Of a stretch of DNA of 64,000 bases, positions 17,496 through 26,825 are shown piece after piece. Position 1 is the stretch's first letter, and every line of letters begins with the position of its first letter. This DNA comes from GCA-2709075 sp038146865 (GTDB lineage: Bacteria; Pseudomonadota; Alphaproteobacteria; MPNO01; UBA2964). The notes beneath the pieces are model-generated. The model did not search any database. It saw only the letters and a program-made list of their open reading frames with translations, and was not told the DNA's origin. The stretch spans positions 248,001 through 312,000 of the forward strand of contig JAYQSL010000006.1 in NCBI GenBank assembly GCA_038146865.1, given 5' to 3'. The position numbers and the translations under genes are program-made.

Positions 17496-19829
17496 TTAAT
17501 GACTGTTTTGTAGAGCCTCCCAGACATGCTTTGGGGTCGCAGGCATCTCTACCGTTGGCGCCCCTGCACGATGCAGAGCGTCATTAACCGCGTTCATCAC
17601 TGCGGGTAATGCACCTACAGTACCAGACTCACCAACACCTTTTACACCGAGAGGATTTCGACCAGTTGGCACCTCATTAGCCGCAATCTCAAAGTCACAA
17701 AAATCACCCGCTCTGGGCATGCAATAATCCATGAATGATCCCGAGAGAAGTTGTCCTGACTCTGGGTCATAATTGACATTTTCCATCAGAATCTGACTGG
17801 CACCCTGGACAATTCCTCCATGCACCTGACCATCAAACAAAATGGGATTTAAGATAGTGCCGGCATCATCAACAGCAGTATAGCGGACGATTTCAACCTC
17901 ACCAGTTTCTCTATCAATTTCAACTTCTGCGAGATGGCAACCATTTGGGTAAGTAGGCCGCTGTCCTTGACCCATCCCAAATTCACCATGCTCATATAGA
18001 CCAGGTTCAATATCAGGAGGTAATTTCGATTTGTTAAATGCGGTCTTGGCCACATCGGTTAAGGTTACTGTTCTGTCAGTGCCAGCGACCGTAAAATTAC
18101 CGTCACCGAATTCGATATCATCAGAGGCCGCCTCAAGCATGTGAGCGGCTATTCTCTTACCTTTTTCGATAATTTTTTCAGCGGCATTATGGACGGCAGA
18201 ACCCACAAAAACCGCGCAGCGGGCATTGAAAGTACCCACCCCCGTCGCAATTTTGTCAGTATCGCCAAAGCGGTATTTGATTCCTTGGTGATCTATACCC
18301 AGCTTGTCCGCTAGAACCTGTCGAAATGTTGTATCATGACCCTGACCATGGTCCATTGCTCCACTTTGGAGCACTATGCCGCCAGCAGGGTCAAAGCGAA
18401 CTTCGACATGCTCGAAGTTTGTACTGGCAACGCCAGTTATCGAGTTAGACATGCCGATACCAAGAATTTTTCCACGTGCCTCCGCTTCCCGCCTACGGGC
18501 ATCAACACCCACGTAGTCTCCAGCCTTCAAACAATCTTCGAAATTTGCCAAAAAATCGCCGCAATCATATTCGTCTCCCAAGCAAGTGGTGTAGGGGAGA
18601 GACTCGCTATCAATAGTATTGATTCGTCGAAGTTCCGCAGGATCGATTTCAAGTTCTCGAGCAGCAACATCTATAATGTTTTCAAGATAATACACTGGCT
18701 CAGGCTTAGCCCCCCCACGATACTGAGCATTAGTCATGGTATTCGTGAAAGCACCAGTTACCGTGCAGTAAATTTTTTCAAAGCCGTAAACGCCTGCCAT
18801 GCCTCCGAAGCCGCCCGTTACTGAGCGCATATTCCGATCTGTCGCATAGTAGGCGCCTATTGGCACCTTAACATCGGCCCTAATCGCCAAAAATTTATAA
18901 TCCTTGTCAAGGATGAGTTGCATATCAGCTAGAGTTCCGCGCGCTTGTTCATCCGTCAGAAGTCCCTCTTCTCTGCTTGCAACCCACTTAACGGGACGAC
19001 CGACGACCTCGGATGCCCAGAGAACAAGGCTATATTCCGGCTGACAACCACCTCGGGTGCCAAACCCGCCACCCATGTTGTCGCAAATAACCTGTAATTT
19101 ATTGTGAGGCATGTGAAAAATTTGGCCTGCAATCATGCCGCGCATACCATGAACTGACTGCACAGTTGCTCTCAGCCTGTAACGATCCTCAAACGAATCA
19201 TATTCCCCAATGCACCCCCGATTTTCCATCGGATTACCTGCAACACGGCTAACGCAAATTCTGTGCTTCACAACATGTGCCGCCTTCGAGGTTAGAGCGT
19301 CCACCCCCGCTTTATCTCCCTTTTGGAAAAAAAACGCCTCATTGTTTCCCGCCTCTTCCCAGATTACAGGAGCGCCGTCCGCTAAAGCGTCGTCGGCTGC
19401 CACCAAAGCGGGTAAAGGCTCGTAATCCACTTCAATAAGCTCTGCCGCGTCTTTTGCCTTTGCCGCACTCTCTGCGACAATAAAGGCCACTGCTTGTCCG
19501 ACGAACCTAACACGGCCTTGGGCCAATAATGGCAGCGAACAACTAAAACCGGGGGACCCATCTGAACGCTTGCCCGGATCAGCCGGCTTAAGGGCACCTA
19601 GGCCCCGATCCTCAAGCTCTGCGCCGGTGAGAATGGCAAGCACCCCGGGCATTGCTTCCGCCGTAGAACTGTCAATGCTTTTTATTTGAGCATGAGCAAA
19701 AGGTGATCGTAAAACCTGCGCATAAGCCTGATTGGCTGCAGTAACATCATCTAAATATCGGCCCTTACCTTGGAGGAGACGAAGATCCTCATCTCGAACT
19801 ACCGAGTCGCCAATACGTACCATATTCAT
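17496..19829 (-). CDS. Orphan molybdopterin-binding subunit, xanthine/CO dehydrogenase family (CoxL-like)
   Basis: 777 residues from the ATG at 19829, which has GGGAG 8 nt upstream (a TTG five codons earlier is less likely). It carries the N-terminal aldehyde oxidase hammerhead domain (RIGDSVVRDEDLRLLQGKGRY), GGGFGTRGG and QYRGGAKPE at the place of the CO-dehydrogenase active-site loop. That loop lacks the AYxCSFR signature of true form I CO dehydrogenase. GVKGVGES near the C-terminus carries the catalytic Glu. It has no Fe-S or FAD domain and none are encoded beside it. It is 25 bp downstream of frc on the same strand and so belongs to the oxc-frc transcript. A role in making or using a C2 acid such as glyoxylate is only a guess. 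Confidence 0.84.
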   Translation of the reverse strand: MNMVRIGDSVVRDEDLRLLQGKGRYLDDVTAANQAYAQVLRSPFAHAQIKSIDSSTAEAMPGVLAILTGAELEDRGLGALKPADPGKRSDGSPGFSCSLPLLAQGRVRFVGQAVAFIVAESAAKAKDAAELIEVDYEPLPALVAADDALADGAPVIWEEAGNNEAFFFQKGDKAGVDALTSKAAHVVKHRICVSRVAGNPMENRGCIGEYDSFEDRYRLRATVQSVHGMRGMIAGQIFHMPHNKLQVICDNMGGGFGTRGGCQPEYSLVLWASEVVGRPVKWVASREEGLLTDEQARGTLADMQLILDKDYKFLAIRADVKVPIGAYYATDRNMRSVTGGFGGMAGVYGFEKIYCTVTGAFTNTMTNAQYRGGAKPEPVYYLENIIDVAARELEIDPAELRRINTIDSESLPYTTCLGDEYDCGDFLANFEDCLKAGDYVGVDARRREAEARGKILGIGMSNSITGVASTNFEHVEVRFDPAGGIVLQSGAMDHGQGHDTTFRQVLADKLGIDHQGIKYRFGDTDKIATGVGTFNARCAVFVGSAVHNAAEKIIEKGKRIAAHMLEAASDDIEFGDGNFTVAGTDRTVTLTDVAKTAFNKSKLPPDIEPGLYEHGEFGMGQGQRPTYPNGCHLAEVEIDRETGEVEIVRYTAVDDAGTILNPILFDGQVHGGIVQGASQILMENVNYDPESGQLLSGSFMDYCMPRAGDFCDFEIAANEVPTGRNPLGVKGVGESGTVGALPAVMNAVNDALHRAGAPTVEMPATPKHVWEALQNSH

Positions 19830-19854
19830 GTCATTTTCTCCCAAAAATCAGCAA

Positions 19855-21123
19855 TCAGGAAACCGTGGCCTCTTTACCGGTACCACCATCAGCAACTGCT
19901 TGAGCTATTTCTTCGTCACTCAGACCAACAATTTCCCGCAATATTTCAGTTGTGTGTTCACCAAGCAATGGGGCTCTCGTCACGTCAGAGGGTGAGTCGG
20001 ACAGTTTGATGGGATTGCCAATACTCAAATATCGGCCCCGCTCTGGGTGATCCACTTCTACAACTGTTCCCGTTTCTCTCAGACTTTCCTCTATCGAGAG
20101 CTCCTTCATGGATAGGATGGGTCCACATGGGATATTCAACGGGTTGCAGCGTTTCATAACCTCAAACTTATCGAGTGTCTTTGTCCATTCCTCTATCGCA
20201 TCAAAGATCTGTGGAATTTTATCTAAGCGTTCTTCCGGTGCAGCATATCCCTCTGCGTCTTTCCATTCCGGCTTACCAATAAGATCACAAATATTCCCCC
20301 AAACTGCGGCTTGGGTGATAAAATACACGTAAGCGTCAGGGTCACTCTCCCAACCTTTACACTTTAAAATCCAGCCTGGCTGACCACCGCCAGAATCATT
20401 TCCAGCACGTGGCGTTGCCTCTCCAAAGGGTATACCTTGACCAAACTGACTGTACTCCTTGAGAGGACCCCGCTCCAGGCGCTGTTGATCTCTCAATTTC
20501 ACGCGGCAAAGATTCAAAACTCCATCTTGCATCGCACAAGTCACGCGCTGTCCCTTGCCAGTTTGCTCACGTTGAAACAAGGCCGTGACAATACCAAGCG
20601 CAAGATGGAGTCCGGTACCAGAGTCACCGATCTGCGCCCCAGTAACAATCGGAGGCCCACCAAGAAATCCTGTCGTCGATGCGGCACCCCCGGTGCATTG
20701 TGCAACGTTTTCATAGACCTTGCACTCTTCATAAGGTCCCGGGCCAAAGCCATTAATTGAGGCGTATATGAGACGGGGATTGATTTGCTGGATTGTTTCC
20801 CATGAGAAACCCATGCGATCGATAGCCCCGGGAGCAAAATTTTCCACCATGACATCGCACTCTTCGAGAAGCCTAGTAAAAATCTTCTTACCGGACTCAG
20901 TTTTAGGATTGACGGTCACGCTCCTTTTGTTGTGGTTAAGCATCGTAAAATAAAGACTGTCAGCATCCGGGACATCACGAAGCTGTCCTCTTGTCGCGTC
21001 TCCCACGCCAGGCCTCTCAACTTTCAAAACATCCGCGCCAAACCAAGCCAATAATTGAGTACAGGTAGGACCCGATTGAACATGGGTCATATCCAGAATT
21101 TTCACGCCTTCTAGAGCTTTCAT
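19855..21123 (-). CDS. frc: Formyl-CoA:oxalate CoA-transferase
   Basis: 422-residue class III (CaiB/BaiF) CoA-transferase, closely similar along its length to Oxalobacter Frc. Shared blocks include THVQSGPTCTQ, DSLYFTMLN-NKRS, MVENFAPGAIDRMGF, KVYENVAQCTGGAA, the catalytic Asp167 in QIGDSGTG, RVKLRDQQRLER, the glycine loop in DSGGGQPGW, LKCKGWESD and IPCGPILSMKEL. It moves CoA from formyl-CoA to oxalate, giving oxalyl-CoA and formate. It lies 38 bp downstream of oxc, which uses its product. Together they run the oxalate cycle. The ORF is slightly shorter than the 428-residue reference in the glycine-loop region. Confidence 0.96.
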   Translation of the reverse strand: MKALEGVKILDMTHVQSGPTCTQLLAWFGADVLKVERPGVGDATRGQLRDVPDADSLYFTMLNHNKRSVTVNPKTESGKKIFTRLLEECDVMVENFAPGAIDRMGFSWETIQQINPRLIYASINGFGPGPYEECKVYENVAQCTGGAASTTGFLGGPPIVTGAQIGDSGTGLHLALGIVTALFQREQTGKGQRVTCAMQDGVLNLCRVKLRDQQRLERGPLKEYSQFGQGIPFGEATPRAGNDSGGGQPGWILKCKGWESDPDAYVYFITQAAVWGNICDLIGKPEWKDAEGYAAPEERLDKIPQIFDAIEEWTKTLDKFEVMKRCNPLNIPCGPILSMKELSIEESLRETGTVVEVDHPERGRYLSIGNPIKLSDSPSDVTRAPLLGEHTTEILREIVGLSDEEIAQAVADGGTGKEATVS

Positions 21124-21161
21124 TTTTGCACCTATTCCGATTGGAATTATTTTTTCGAATC

Positions 21162-22898
21162 TTATTTCTTCTGTGACACAACGCTTTGAGGATTTAGATT
21201 GCCGATACGACCACTTTCGGTACCCGCTCCTTCATCAATAACAGCATTTACGAGGGATGGCCTACCAGAGTCCATCGCCTCATTTACTGCTCGGGACAAC
21301 TCATCTGGCGAGGTAGCATTAAAACCAACGCCACCAAAAGCCTCCATCATCTTATCATAACGGGCCCCTTTGACGAAGACAGTTGTAGCGACGTCTTCGC
21401 CCGCAGGATTTGTATCTGTACCTCGATAGATACCCCCGTTATTAAAGACCACCACGCAGACTGGTAGGTTGTATCTACAAATTGTCTCTATTTCCATCCC
21501 GGAAAACCCAAATGCGCTGTCCCCCTCTACCGCAAGAACGGGCTGTCCTGTCTCTACTGCGGCAGCGATCGCCGAACCCATACCGACGCCCATAACGCCC
21601 CAGGTCCCCACATCCAAACGTTTGCGGGGCTTGTGCATATCAATGATTGAGCGCGCGAAATCAAGAGTATTTGCCCCCTCATTGACCAGAATAGCATCGG
21701 GTCGCTCTGAAATGATATTTTTGAGAGCACCTAAGGCACCATGATAATCCATTGGCACATTGTTGTTTTGAAGACGAGGTGCCATACGCTCTATATTAGC
21801 ATCCCGTTTTTCCGAAACCGAGCTGAGCCATTCTTTCGGCGGTGCAGCCCATTCATCTCCGATTTTGGCCAATAATGCCTCAACACAAGAAAAAATATCG
21901 CCGACCAGTGGAGCCGCAATTTCTTTATTACTATCCATTTCCCTCGGTTCGATATCAATATGGACAAACCGCTTCGGATTTTCTCCCCAACCCTTTCCTT
22001 TACCATGGGATAAAAGCCAGTTAAGCCGCGCACCGATCAAAATTACGACATCGGACTCCTTTAAGACGAGTGACCTAGCGGCCCCCGCTGATTGTGGATG
22101 AGTGTCAGGAAGCAAGCCCTTTGCCATACTCATTGGGAGGTAGGGAATCCCTGTCTTTTCCACAAAGGCGCGAATTTCATTATCGGCTTGAGCGTAAGCG
22201 GCCCCTTTGCCAAGGATAATCAGAGGTCGTTTTGCGTTTTGAATGACTTCAATCGCACGATCTACAGAGCTCGGTGCGGGAATTTGTGCTGGCGCAGGAT
22301 CGACAACTTTCACGAGGGATTTTTGCCCCGCATCAGCATCCATTGTCTGACCAAGCAAATTAGCGGGTATGTCCAAATAAACACCACCCGGTCTTCCCGA
22401 TACTGCGGCCCTAATTGCCCTCGCCACAGCAATACCGATATCCTCTGCATGGAGAACTCTATAAGCAGCTTTACAAAGCGGCTTTGCAACCGCGAGTTGA
22501 TCCATCTCCTCGTAGTCACCCTGCTGTAAATCAACAATTTCTCGTTCTGACGAGCCGCTCATGAGGATCATCGGAAAACAATTTGTGGTAGCATGGGCCA
22601 AAGCAGTTAGTCCGTTGAGGAAACCTGGCGCAGAGACCGTCATGCAGATGCCTGGTTTTTTTGTCAAAAACCCTGCGATTGCTGCCGCATAACCGGCATT
22701 CTGTTCATGCCTGAATGAGAGGACTTTCATACCCTCAGCCTGCATCATACGTCCGAGATCTGTTATCGGGATACCGGGGACGTTGTAGACAGTGGTGAGC
22801 CCGTTAAGCTTCAGCGCGTCAATAATTAGATGAAAACCATCAGTTAATGGTTCATTAACCGGATCGGTGTCCAAATTATCCTTAGCATTGTCAACCAA
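21162..22898 (-). CDS. oxc: Oxalyl-CoA decarboxylase (ThDP-dependent)
   Basis: 578 residues, the normal length. It converts oxalyl-CoA to formyl-CoA and CO2. Thiamine diphosphate features: the activating glutamate in FRHEQNAGY (E65, equal to Glu56 in Oxalobacter), the active-site Tyr in QQGDYEE (Y129), GDSAFGFSGMEIETICRYNL with VFNNGGIYRG as the ThDP/Mg motif and the second active-site Tyr. The start is a rare TTG, supported by AGGGG 7 nt upstream and by the absence of any nearby in-frame ATG. The weak start may lower its expression. First gene of a leftward transcript oxc-frc-Mo subunit, divergent from fhs across 464 bp. Confidence 0.95.
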   Translation of the reverse strand: MVDNAKDNLDTDPVNEPLTDGFHLIIDALKLNGLTTVYNVPGIPITDLGRMMQAEGMKVLSFRHEQNAGYAAAIAGFLTKKPGICMTVSAPGFLNGLTALAHATTNCFPMILMSGSSEREIVDLQQGDYEEMDQLAVAKPLCKAAYRVLHAEDIGIAVARAIRAAVSGRPGGVYLDIPANLLGQTMDADAGQKSLVKVVDPAPAQIPAPSSVDRAIEVIQNAKRPLIILGKGAAYAQADNEIRAFVEKTGIPYLPMSMAKGLLPDTHPQSAGAARSLVLKESDVVILIGARLNWLLSHGKGKGWGENPKRFVHIDIEPREMDSNKEIAAPLVGDIFSCVEALLAKIGDEWAAPPKEWLSSVSEKRDANIERMAPRLQNNNVPMDYHGALGALKNIISERPDAILVNEGANTLDFARSIIDMHKPRKRLDVGTWGVMGVGMGSAIAAAVETGQPVLAVEGDSAFGFSGMEIETICRYNLPVCVVVFNNGGIYRGTDTNPAGEDVATTVFVKGARYDKMMEAFGGVGFNATSPDELSRAVNEAMDSGRPSLVNAVIDEGAGTESGRIGNLNPQSVVSQKK

Positions 22899-23362
22899 AT
22901 TAATACCCCTTTAACCAATTCCGTTTGAAAGCCATTTCGATCGCGAAAATCAAGACTTTCCCCATGGACCGAGCGAATTCCTAACAATTATTATCTCGAC
23001 CGGAAAGAATAATAACTCCACGGAACCACTCTTATCCGTTAAAAAGTACCATTTTCAACCAAAGCGAAATAAAACCTCAACACTTGATATAGTCCATTTA
23101 ATCCCGGCCGAGGGACAATAAATGGTATCCGGGAGGTGGCAAGCCGGCAAACCAAATTTGTTATTTGATGAAAGAGTCACTTTTCGGGGCTCCGTTTTAG
23201 AGAGGAAAACTGGTAAATTCCTTGGCTAACCCTAGACTATATAGGTAAAAGATATACAAAAGCTGTCGCTAGGACACTTAAAATAACATGCTTTAAATTG
23301 ATCTTAGAACCCCAAAAAAACCTTATCTACAGGGTTGAGGTCAAAATACGAAGGAACAATCT
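22899..23362. promoter_or_regulatory. Divergent oxc/fhs control region
   Basis: 464 bp without credible coding sequence, separating the oxalate genes from the formate genes. It must hold both promoters. A structured, GC-richer patch stands out at 23102-23148: TCCCGG (23102-23107) pairs with CCGGGA (23129-23134) over a 21-nt loop, followed directly by GGCAAGCC and the palindrome GCCGGC (23143-23148). It lies 215 nt upstream of fhs and about 200 nt upstream of oxc. I could not match it to a known riboswitch. It could be a regulator binding site or an untranslated-leader structure. Confidence 0.45.
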
Positions 23363-25033
23363 ATGTCAGAGGTAAAATCCGATTTACAAATAGCGCGTGA
23401 GGCCAAAATCAAGCCAATCGGGGAGATTGCCGAAAAGCTGGGCGTTCCAAATAATTATTTGCAACCCTATGGGCACACAAAAGCAAAGGTAGACGTGAGT
23501 TTTCTCGGCAATGAGTCGAAAAAAGGGAAATTAATTCTCGTCACCGGCATTAGCCCCACCCCAGCGGGAGAGGGTAAAAGCACGACAACTGTTGGGTTGG
23601 GTGACGCGCTTAACCGTATTGGGAAAAATGCAACCATCTGTCTCAGGGAACCCAGCCTTGGTCCATGCTTCGGCGTAAAAGGAGGAGCAGCTGGTGGCGG
23701 CTATGCTCAGGTTGTTCCAATGGAAGACATCAACCTTCATTTTACCGGCGATTTCCATGCAATCACATCGGCGCACAATTTGCTATCAGCTCTCATCGAT
23801 AATCATATCTATTGGGGAAATAGCCTCGGAATTGACTCCCGAAGGGTAGCTTGGCGAAGAGTAGTGGACCTGAATGACAGGGCATTGAGATCAATCGTTG
23901 CTTCATTGGGTGGGGCAGTGAATGGTTTTCCCCGTGAAACAGGGTTTGATATAACCGTGGCCTCCGAGATCATGGCCATATTTTGCCTTGCCAATAACCT
24001 CCAAGACTTGCAAGAACGGATCGCCAGAATCGTCATCGCGGAGACGCGTGGAAGGGAACCTATTACGGCAGATGCGTTAAAAGCCGAAGGTCCCCTTACA
24101 GTGCTGCTTAAAGAGGCCATCCTACCTAACCTTGTACAAACGCTTGAACATACCCCAGCATTTGTCCACGGCGGTCCCTTCGCTAACATTGCGCATGGCT
24201 GTAATTCGGTCTCGGCGACAAAGTCAGCACTAGCGCTATCTGACTATGTTGTTACAGAAGCCGGCTTTGGATCAGACCTCGGAGCCGAAAAATTCTTTGA
24301 TATAAAGTGCCGGTCCGCTGGTCTTCAACCAGATGCAGTCGCCCTGGTTGCGACTGTTCGCGCCTTAAAAATGCATGGAGGCGTTGCTAAAGAAGATTTG
24401 GGAAAAGAGAACATTGAAGCTGTCCGGACTGGTGCTGCCAATATGTTGCGACATATAGAAAACATTAAAAGCTTTGGGGTTCCCGTAGTAGTCGGAATTA
24501 ATCGGTTCCTCACTGATACTGATGCGGAAATAGAACTCCTCCAAGACATATGCGCAGACGCAGGTTCAAAAGCAGTTGAGTGCACACACTGGGCTAATGG
24601 TGGCGCCGGGGCCGAGGAACTGGCGCATGAAATAGTTGCAATGTCCGATCAGCCTAATAATTTTGAATACCTCTACCCCGATGAAATGCCACTTTGGGAA
24701 AAGATCGAGACAGTTGCAAAAAAAATATATCGGGCTGGAACCGTCTCAGCATCAGCTGCGGTGCATAATCAACTCTCGACATTGGAAAAACGAGGTTATG
24801 GAAACTTCCCCGTTTGTATGGCTAAAACCCCTCTGAGCTTTTCTACTGACCCCAAATTAATGGGGGCCCCGGAGGGCTTTGATGTAAATATCAGAGAGGT
24901 GCGGCTCTCAGCAGGAGCAGGATTCATCGTGGCGATTTGCGGGGACATAATGACCATGCCAGGCTTGCCTCGAGTGCCCTCAGCAGACTCCATTAGACTG
25001 AATGAGCAAGGGCAAATTGAAGGGCTATTTTAA
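23363..25033 (+). CDS. fhs: Formate--tetrahydrofolate ligase
   Basis: 556 residues, the family length. It makes 10-formyl-tetrahydrofolate from formate, THF and ATP. Recognisable parts: the ATP-binding loop TPAGEGKSTTTVGL (near 68-81), REPSLGPCFGVKGGAAGGGYAQ split over 97-118, NLHFTGDFHAI, TPAFVHGGPFANIAHGCNS, EAGFGSDLGAEKF and the C-terminal LSAGAGFIVAICGDIMTMPGLP. It is the first gene of the rightward formate block and lies opposite oxc-frc, so formate released from oxalate can enter the one-carbon pool here while the following dehydrogenase oxidises the rest. This pairing is known from methylotrophs growing on oxalate. Confidence 0.96.
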   Translation: MSEVKSDLQIAREAKIKPIGEIAEKLGVPNNYLQPYGHTKAKVDVSFLGNESKKGKLILVTGISPTPAGEGKSTTTVGLGDALNRIGKNATICLREPSLGPCFGVKGGAAGGGYAQVVPMEDINLHFTGDFHAITSAHNLLSALIDNHIYWGNSLGIDSRRVAWRRVVDLNDRALRSIVASLGGAVNGFPRETGFDITVASEIMAIFCLANNLQDLQERIARIVIAETRGREPITADALKAEGPLTVLLKEAILPNLVQTLEHTPAFVHGGPFANIAHGCNSVSATKSALALSDYVVTEAGFGSDLGAEKFFDIKCRSAGLQPDAVALVATVRALKMHGGVAKEDLGKENIEAVRTGAANMLRHIENIKSFGVPVVVGINRFLTDTDAEIELLQDICADAGSKAVECTHWANGGAGAEELAHEIVAMSDQPNNFEYLYPDEMPLWEKIETVAKKIYRAGTVSASAAVHNQLSTLEKRGYGNFPVCMAKTPLSFSTDPKLMGAPEGFDVNIREVRLSAGAGFIVAICGDIMTMPGLPRVPSADSIRLNEQGQIEGLF

Positions 25034-25121
25034 GGAGTTATCACTGATCGGGAAGCAATCTTGAATCATGATTAAAAGCACGATGGTGCCAGGATATTGA
25101 ATAACACGAAGTCAACTTGAA

Positions 25122-26825
25122 ATGGACCAACCAACGACAACTCTCCCCTCTAGTAATGTCCACCCGGGCTCAGGGCGTCGCAAGGCCCCAAGATTCCCGA
25201 AAGGAAGAGTTCTAGACGACAAAGACCTCGAAGAGATTCGAACAATGCTTGGAGACACCCCAAGAGACAGGGATCTTCTGATAGAATTTCTGCATTTAAT
25301 TCAAGATAAAAAAGGTTTCCTTCCCGCCGGGCTATTACATGCCCTGGCAGAGGAAATGCGAATTCCAATGTCAGAAGTTTATGAAACTGCGTCTTTTTAC
25401 GCGCATTTCGATATCGTTCATGACGAGCAGGCTCCCCCTCCAGAAACCACCGTAAGAGTATGTGACTCTTTGAGCTGCATGCTTAAAGGTTCAGATACCC
25501 TTATTTCAGCCCTAGAAAAATCATCCCCACCCAGCGCTCGTATCATACGCGCACCTTGCATGGGTCGTTGCGACCAAGCACCAGTGTGCGAAGTAGGTCA
25601 CCTTCACGTTGATAATGCAGCTGTCGATAGCGTTTTATCTGCCATTGCGTCTGATACTCACGACCCCATTATACCGGATTATGAAAACTTAGAAGCGCGG
25701 CTAGCATCAAAGGGGTATGACATATTGCGATCTTGCATCGAAGGTGGGAGGTCACGAGACGAAGTCATTGCAGCACTGTCTGATGGCGGGCTTCGGGGGC
25801 TGGGTGGAGCCGGTTTCCCAACGGGCCGAAAATGGGATTTGGTTCGATCAGAGCCAGGACCCAGGATGATGGCCGTCAACGCAGATGAGGGTGAACCTGG
25901 TACTTTTAAGGATCGTCATTATCTAGAACGCGAGCCCCATGCATTTTTAGAGGGTATGCTGATAGCCGCTTGGGCTGTCGAGGCGGAGTCAGTATATATC
26001 TATCTCCGAGATGAATACCCAGCCGTCTACAAAATTCTTTTAAAAGAAATTTCAGCTTTAGAAATAGCAGGCCTGGCAGATCATACTAAGGTTCATTTAC
26101 GTCGCGGTGCAGGTGCTTACATCTGTGGGGAGGAGTCCGCGATGATTGAGTCGATTGAGGGAAAACGGGGACTTCCTAGACACAGGCCCCCATATGTTGC
26201 ACAAGCTGGTATTTTCGATCGTCCCACGCTCGTGAATAATGTCGAAACTCTTATTTGGGTTCCAAAAATCCTTGAGAAGGGAGCGAGTTGGTTTGCCAGT
26301 CATGGTGTGCGAGGTTCGAAAGGGCTCCGTAGCTACTCGGTTTCTGGACGAGTCAAAAATCCAGGCGTCAAATTAGCGCCAGCTGGGACGACCGCTCGTG
26401 AACTTCTTATAGATTATTGCGATGGAATGAGTGATGGACATGCATTTAAAGCTTATCTGCCCGGCGGAGCCTCCGGAGGCATCCTACCTGAGAGCCTCGC
26501 CGATCTACCACTAGATTTTGGAACATTAGAAGAGCATGGCTGCTTTGTTGGCTCTCACGCAGTAATTTTTCTCTCTGATCAAGATGACATGAAAGATGTA
26601 GCGCTAAATCTCATGAAATTTTTTGAGGACGAAAGCTGCGGTCAGTGTACACCCTGCCGGCAGGGGACAGAGAAAGCGACAGCGCTAATGGCGGAACCGA
26701 AGTGGGATATGGAAACTCTCAACGATTTGGCAAATGTAATGGCAGATGCCTCCATTTGCGGCTTGGGACAAGCCGCGCCTAACCCACTTCTTTCAGTCAT
26801 GAAATATTTCCCAGAGGATTTATGA
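25122..26825 (+). CDS. NAD-dependent formate dehydrogenase, beta subunit (NuoE-NuoF fusion)
   Basis: 567 residues. The N-terminal thioredoxin-like [2Fe-2S] domain resembles NuoE (C114, C119, C146, C150). The C-terminal part resembles NuoF: FMN/NADH-binding GLRGLGGAGFPTGRKW and NADEGEPGTFKDR, GAGAYICGEESAMIESIEG, and the [4Fe-4S] ligands C506, C509, C512 and C546. This fused layout matches the beta subunit of Methylobacterium FDH1, a tungsten enzyme. It passes electrons from the alpha subunit to NAD. The gene begins 88 bp after fhs and its stop overlaps the alpha-subunit start by 4 bp. The first 20 residues form a loose, Pro/Ser-rich leader. Confidence 0.92.
   Translation: MDQPTTTLPSSNVHPGSGRRKAPRFPKGRVLDDKDLEEIRTMLGDTPRDRDLLIEFLHLIQDKKGFLPAGLLHALAEEMRIPMSEVYETASFYAHFDIVHDEQAPPPETTVRVCDSLSCMLKGSDTLISALEKSSPPSARIIRAPCMGRCDQAPVCEVGHLHVDNAAVDSVLSAIASDTHDPIIPDYENLEARLASKGYDILRSCIEGGRSRDEVIAALSDGGLRGLGGAGFPTGRKWDLVRSEPGPRMMAVNADEGEPGTFKDRHYLEREPHAFLEGMLIAAWAVEAESVYIYLRDEYPAVYKILLKEISALEIAGLADHTKVHLRRGAGAYICGEESAMIESIEGKRGLPRHRPPYVAQAGIFDRPTLVNNVETLIWVPKILEKGASWFASHGVRGSKGLRSYSVSGRVKNPGVKLAPAGTTARELLIDYCDGMSDGHAFKAYLPGGASGGILPESLADLPLDFGTLEEHGCFVGSHAVIFLSDQDDMKDVALNLMKFFEDESCGQCTPCRQGTEKATALMAEPKWDMETLNDLANVMADASICGLGQAAPNPLLSVMKYFPEDL

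Noticed and set aside
17496..19829. True aerobic CO dehydrogenase large subunit
   Set aside because: The AYxCSFR active-site signature is absent and coxM and coxS are not adjacent.
23102..23148. Known riboswitch (THF, Moco, glycine or SAM-II) upstream of fhs
   Set aside because: None of the conserved cores I know could be matched on either strand. A covariance-model scan would be needed to exclude it fully.
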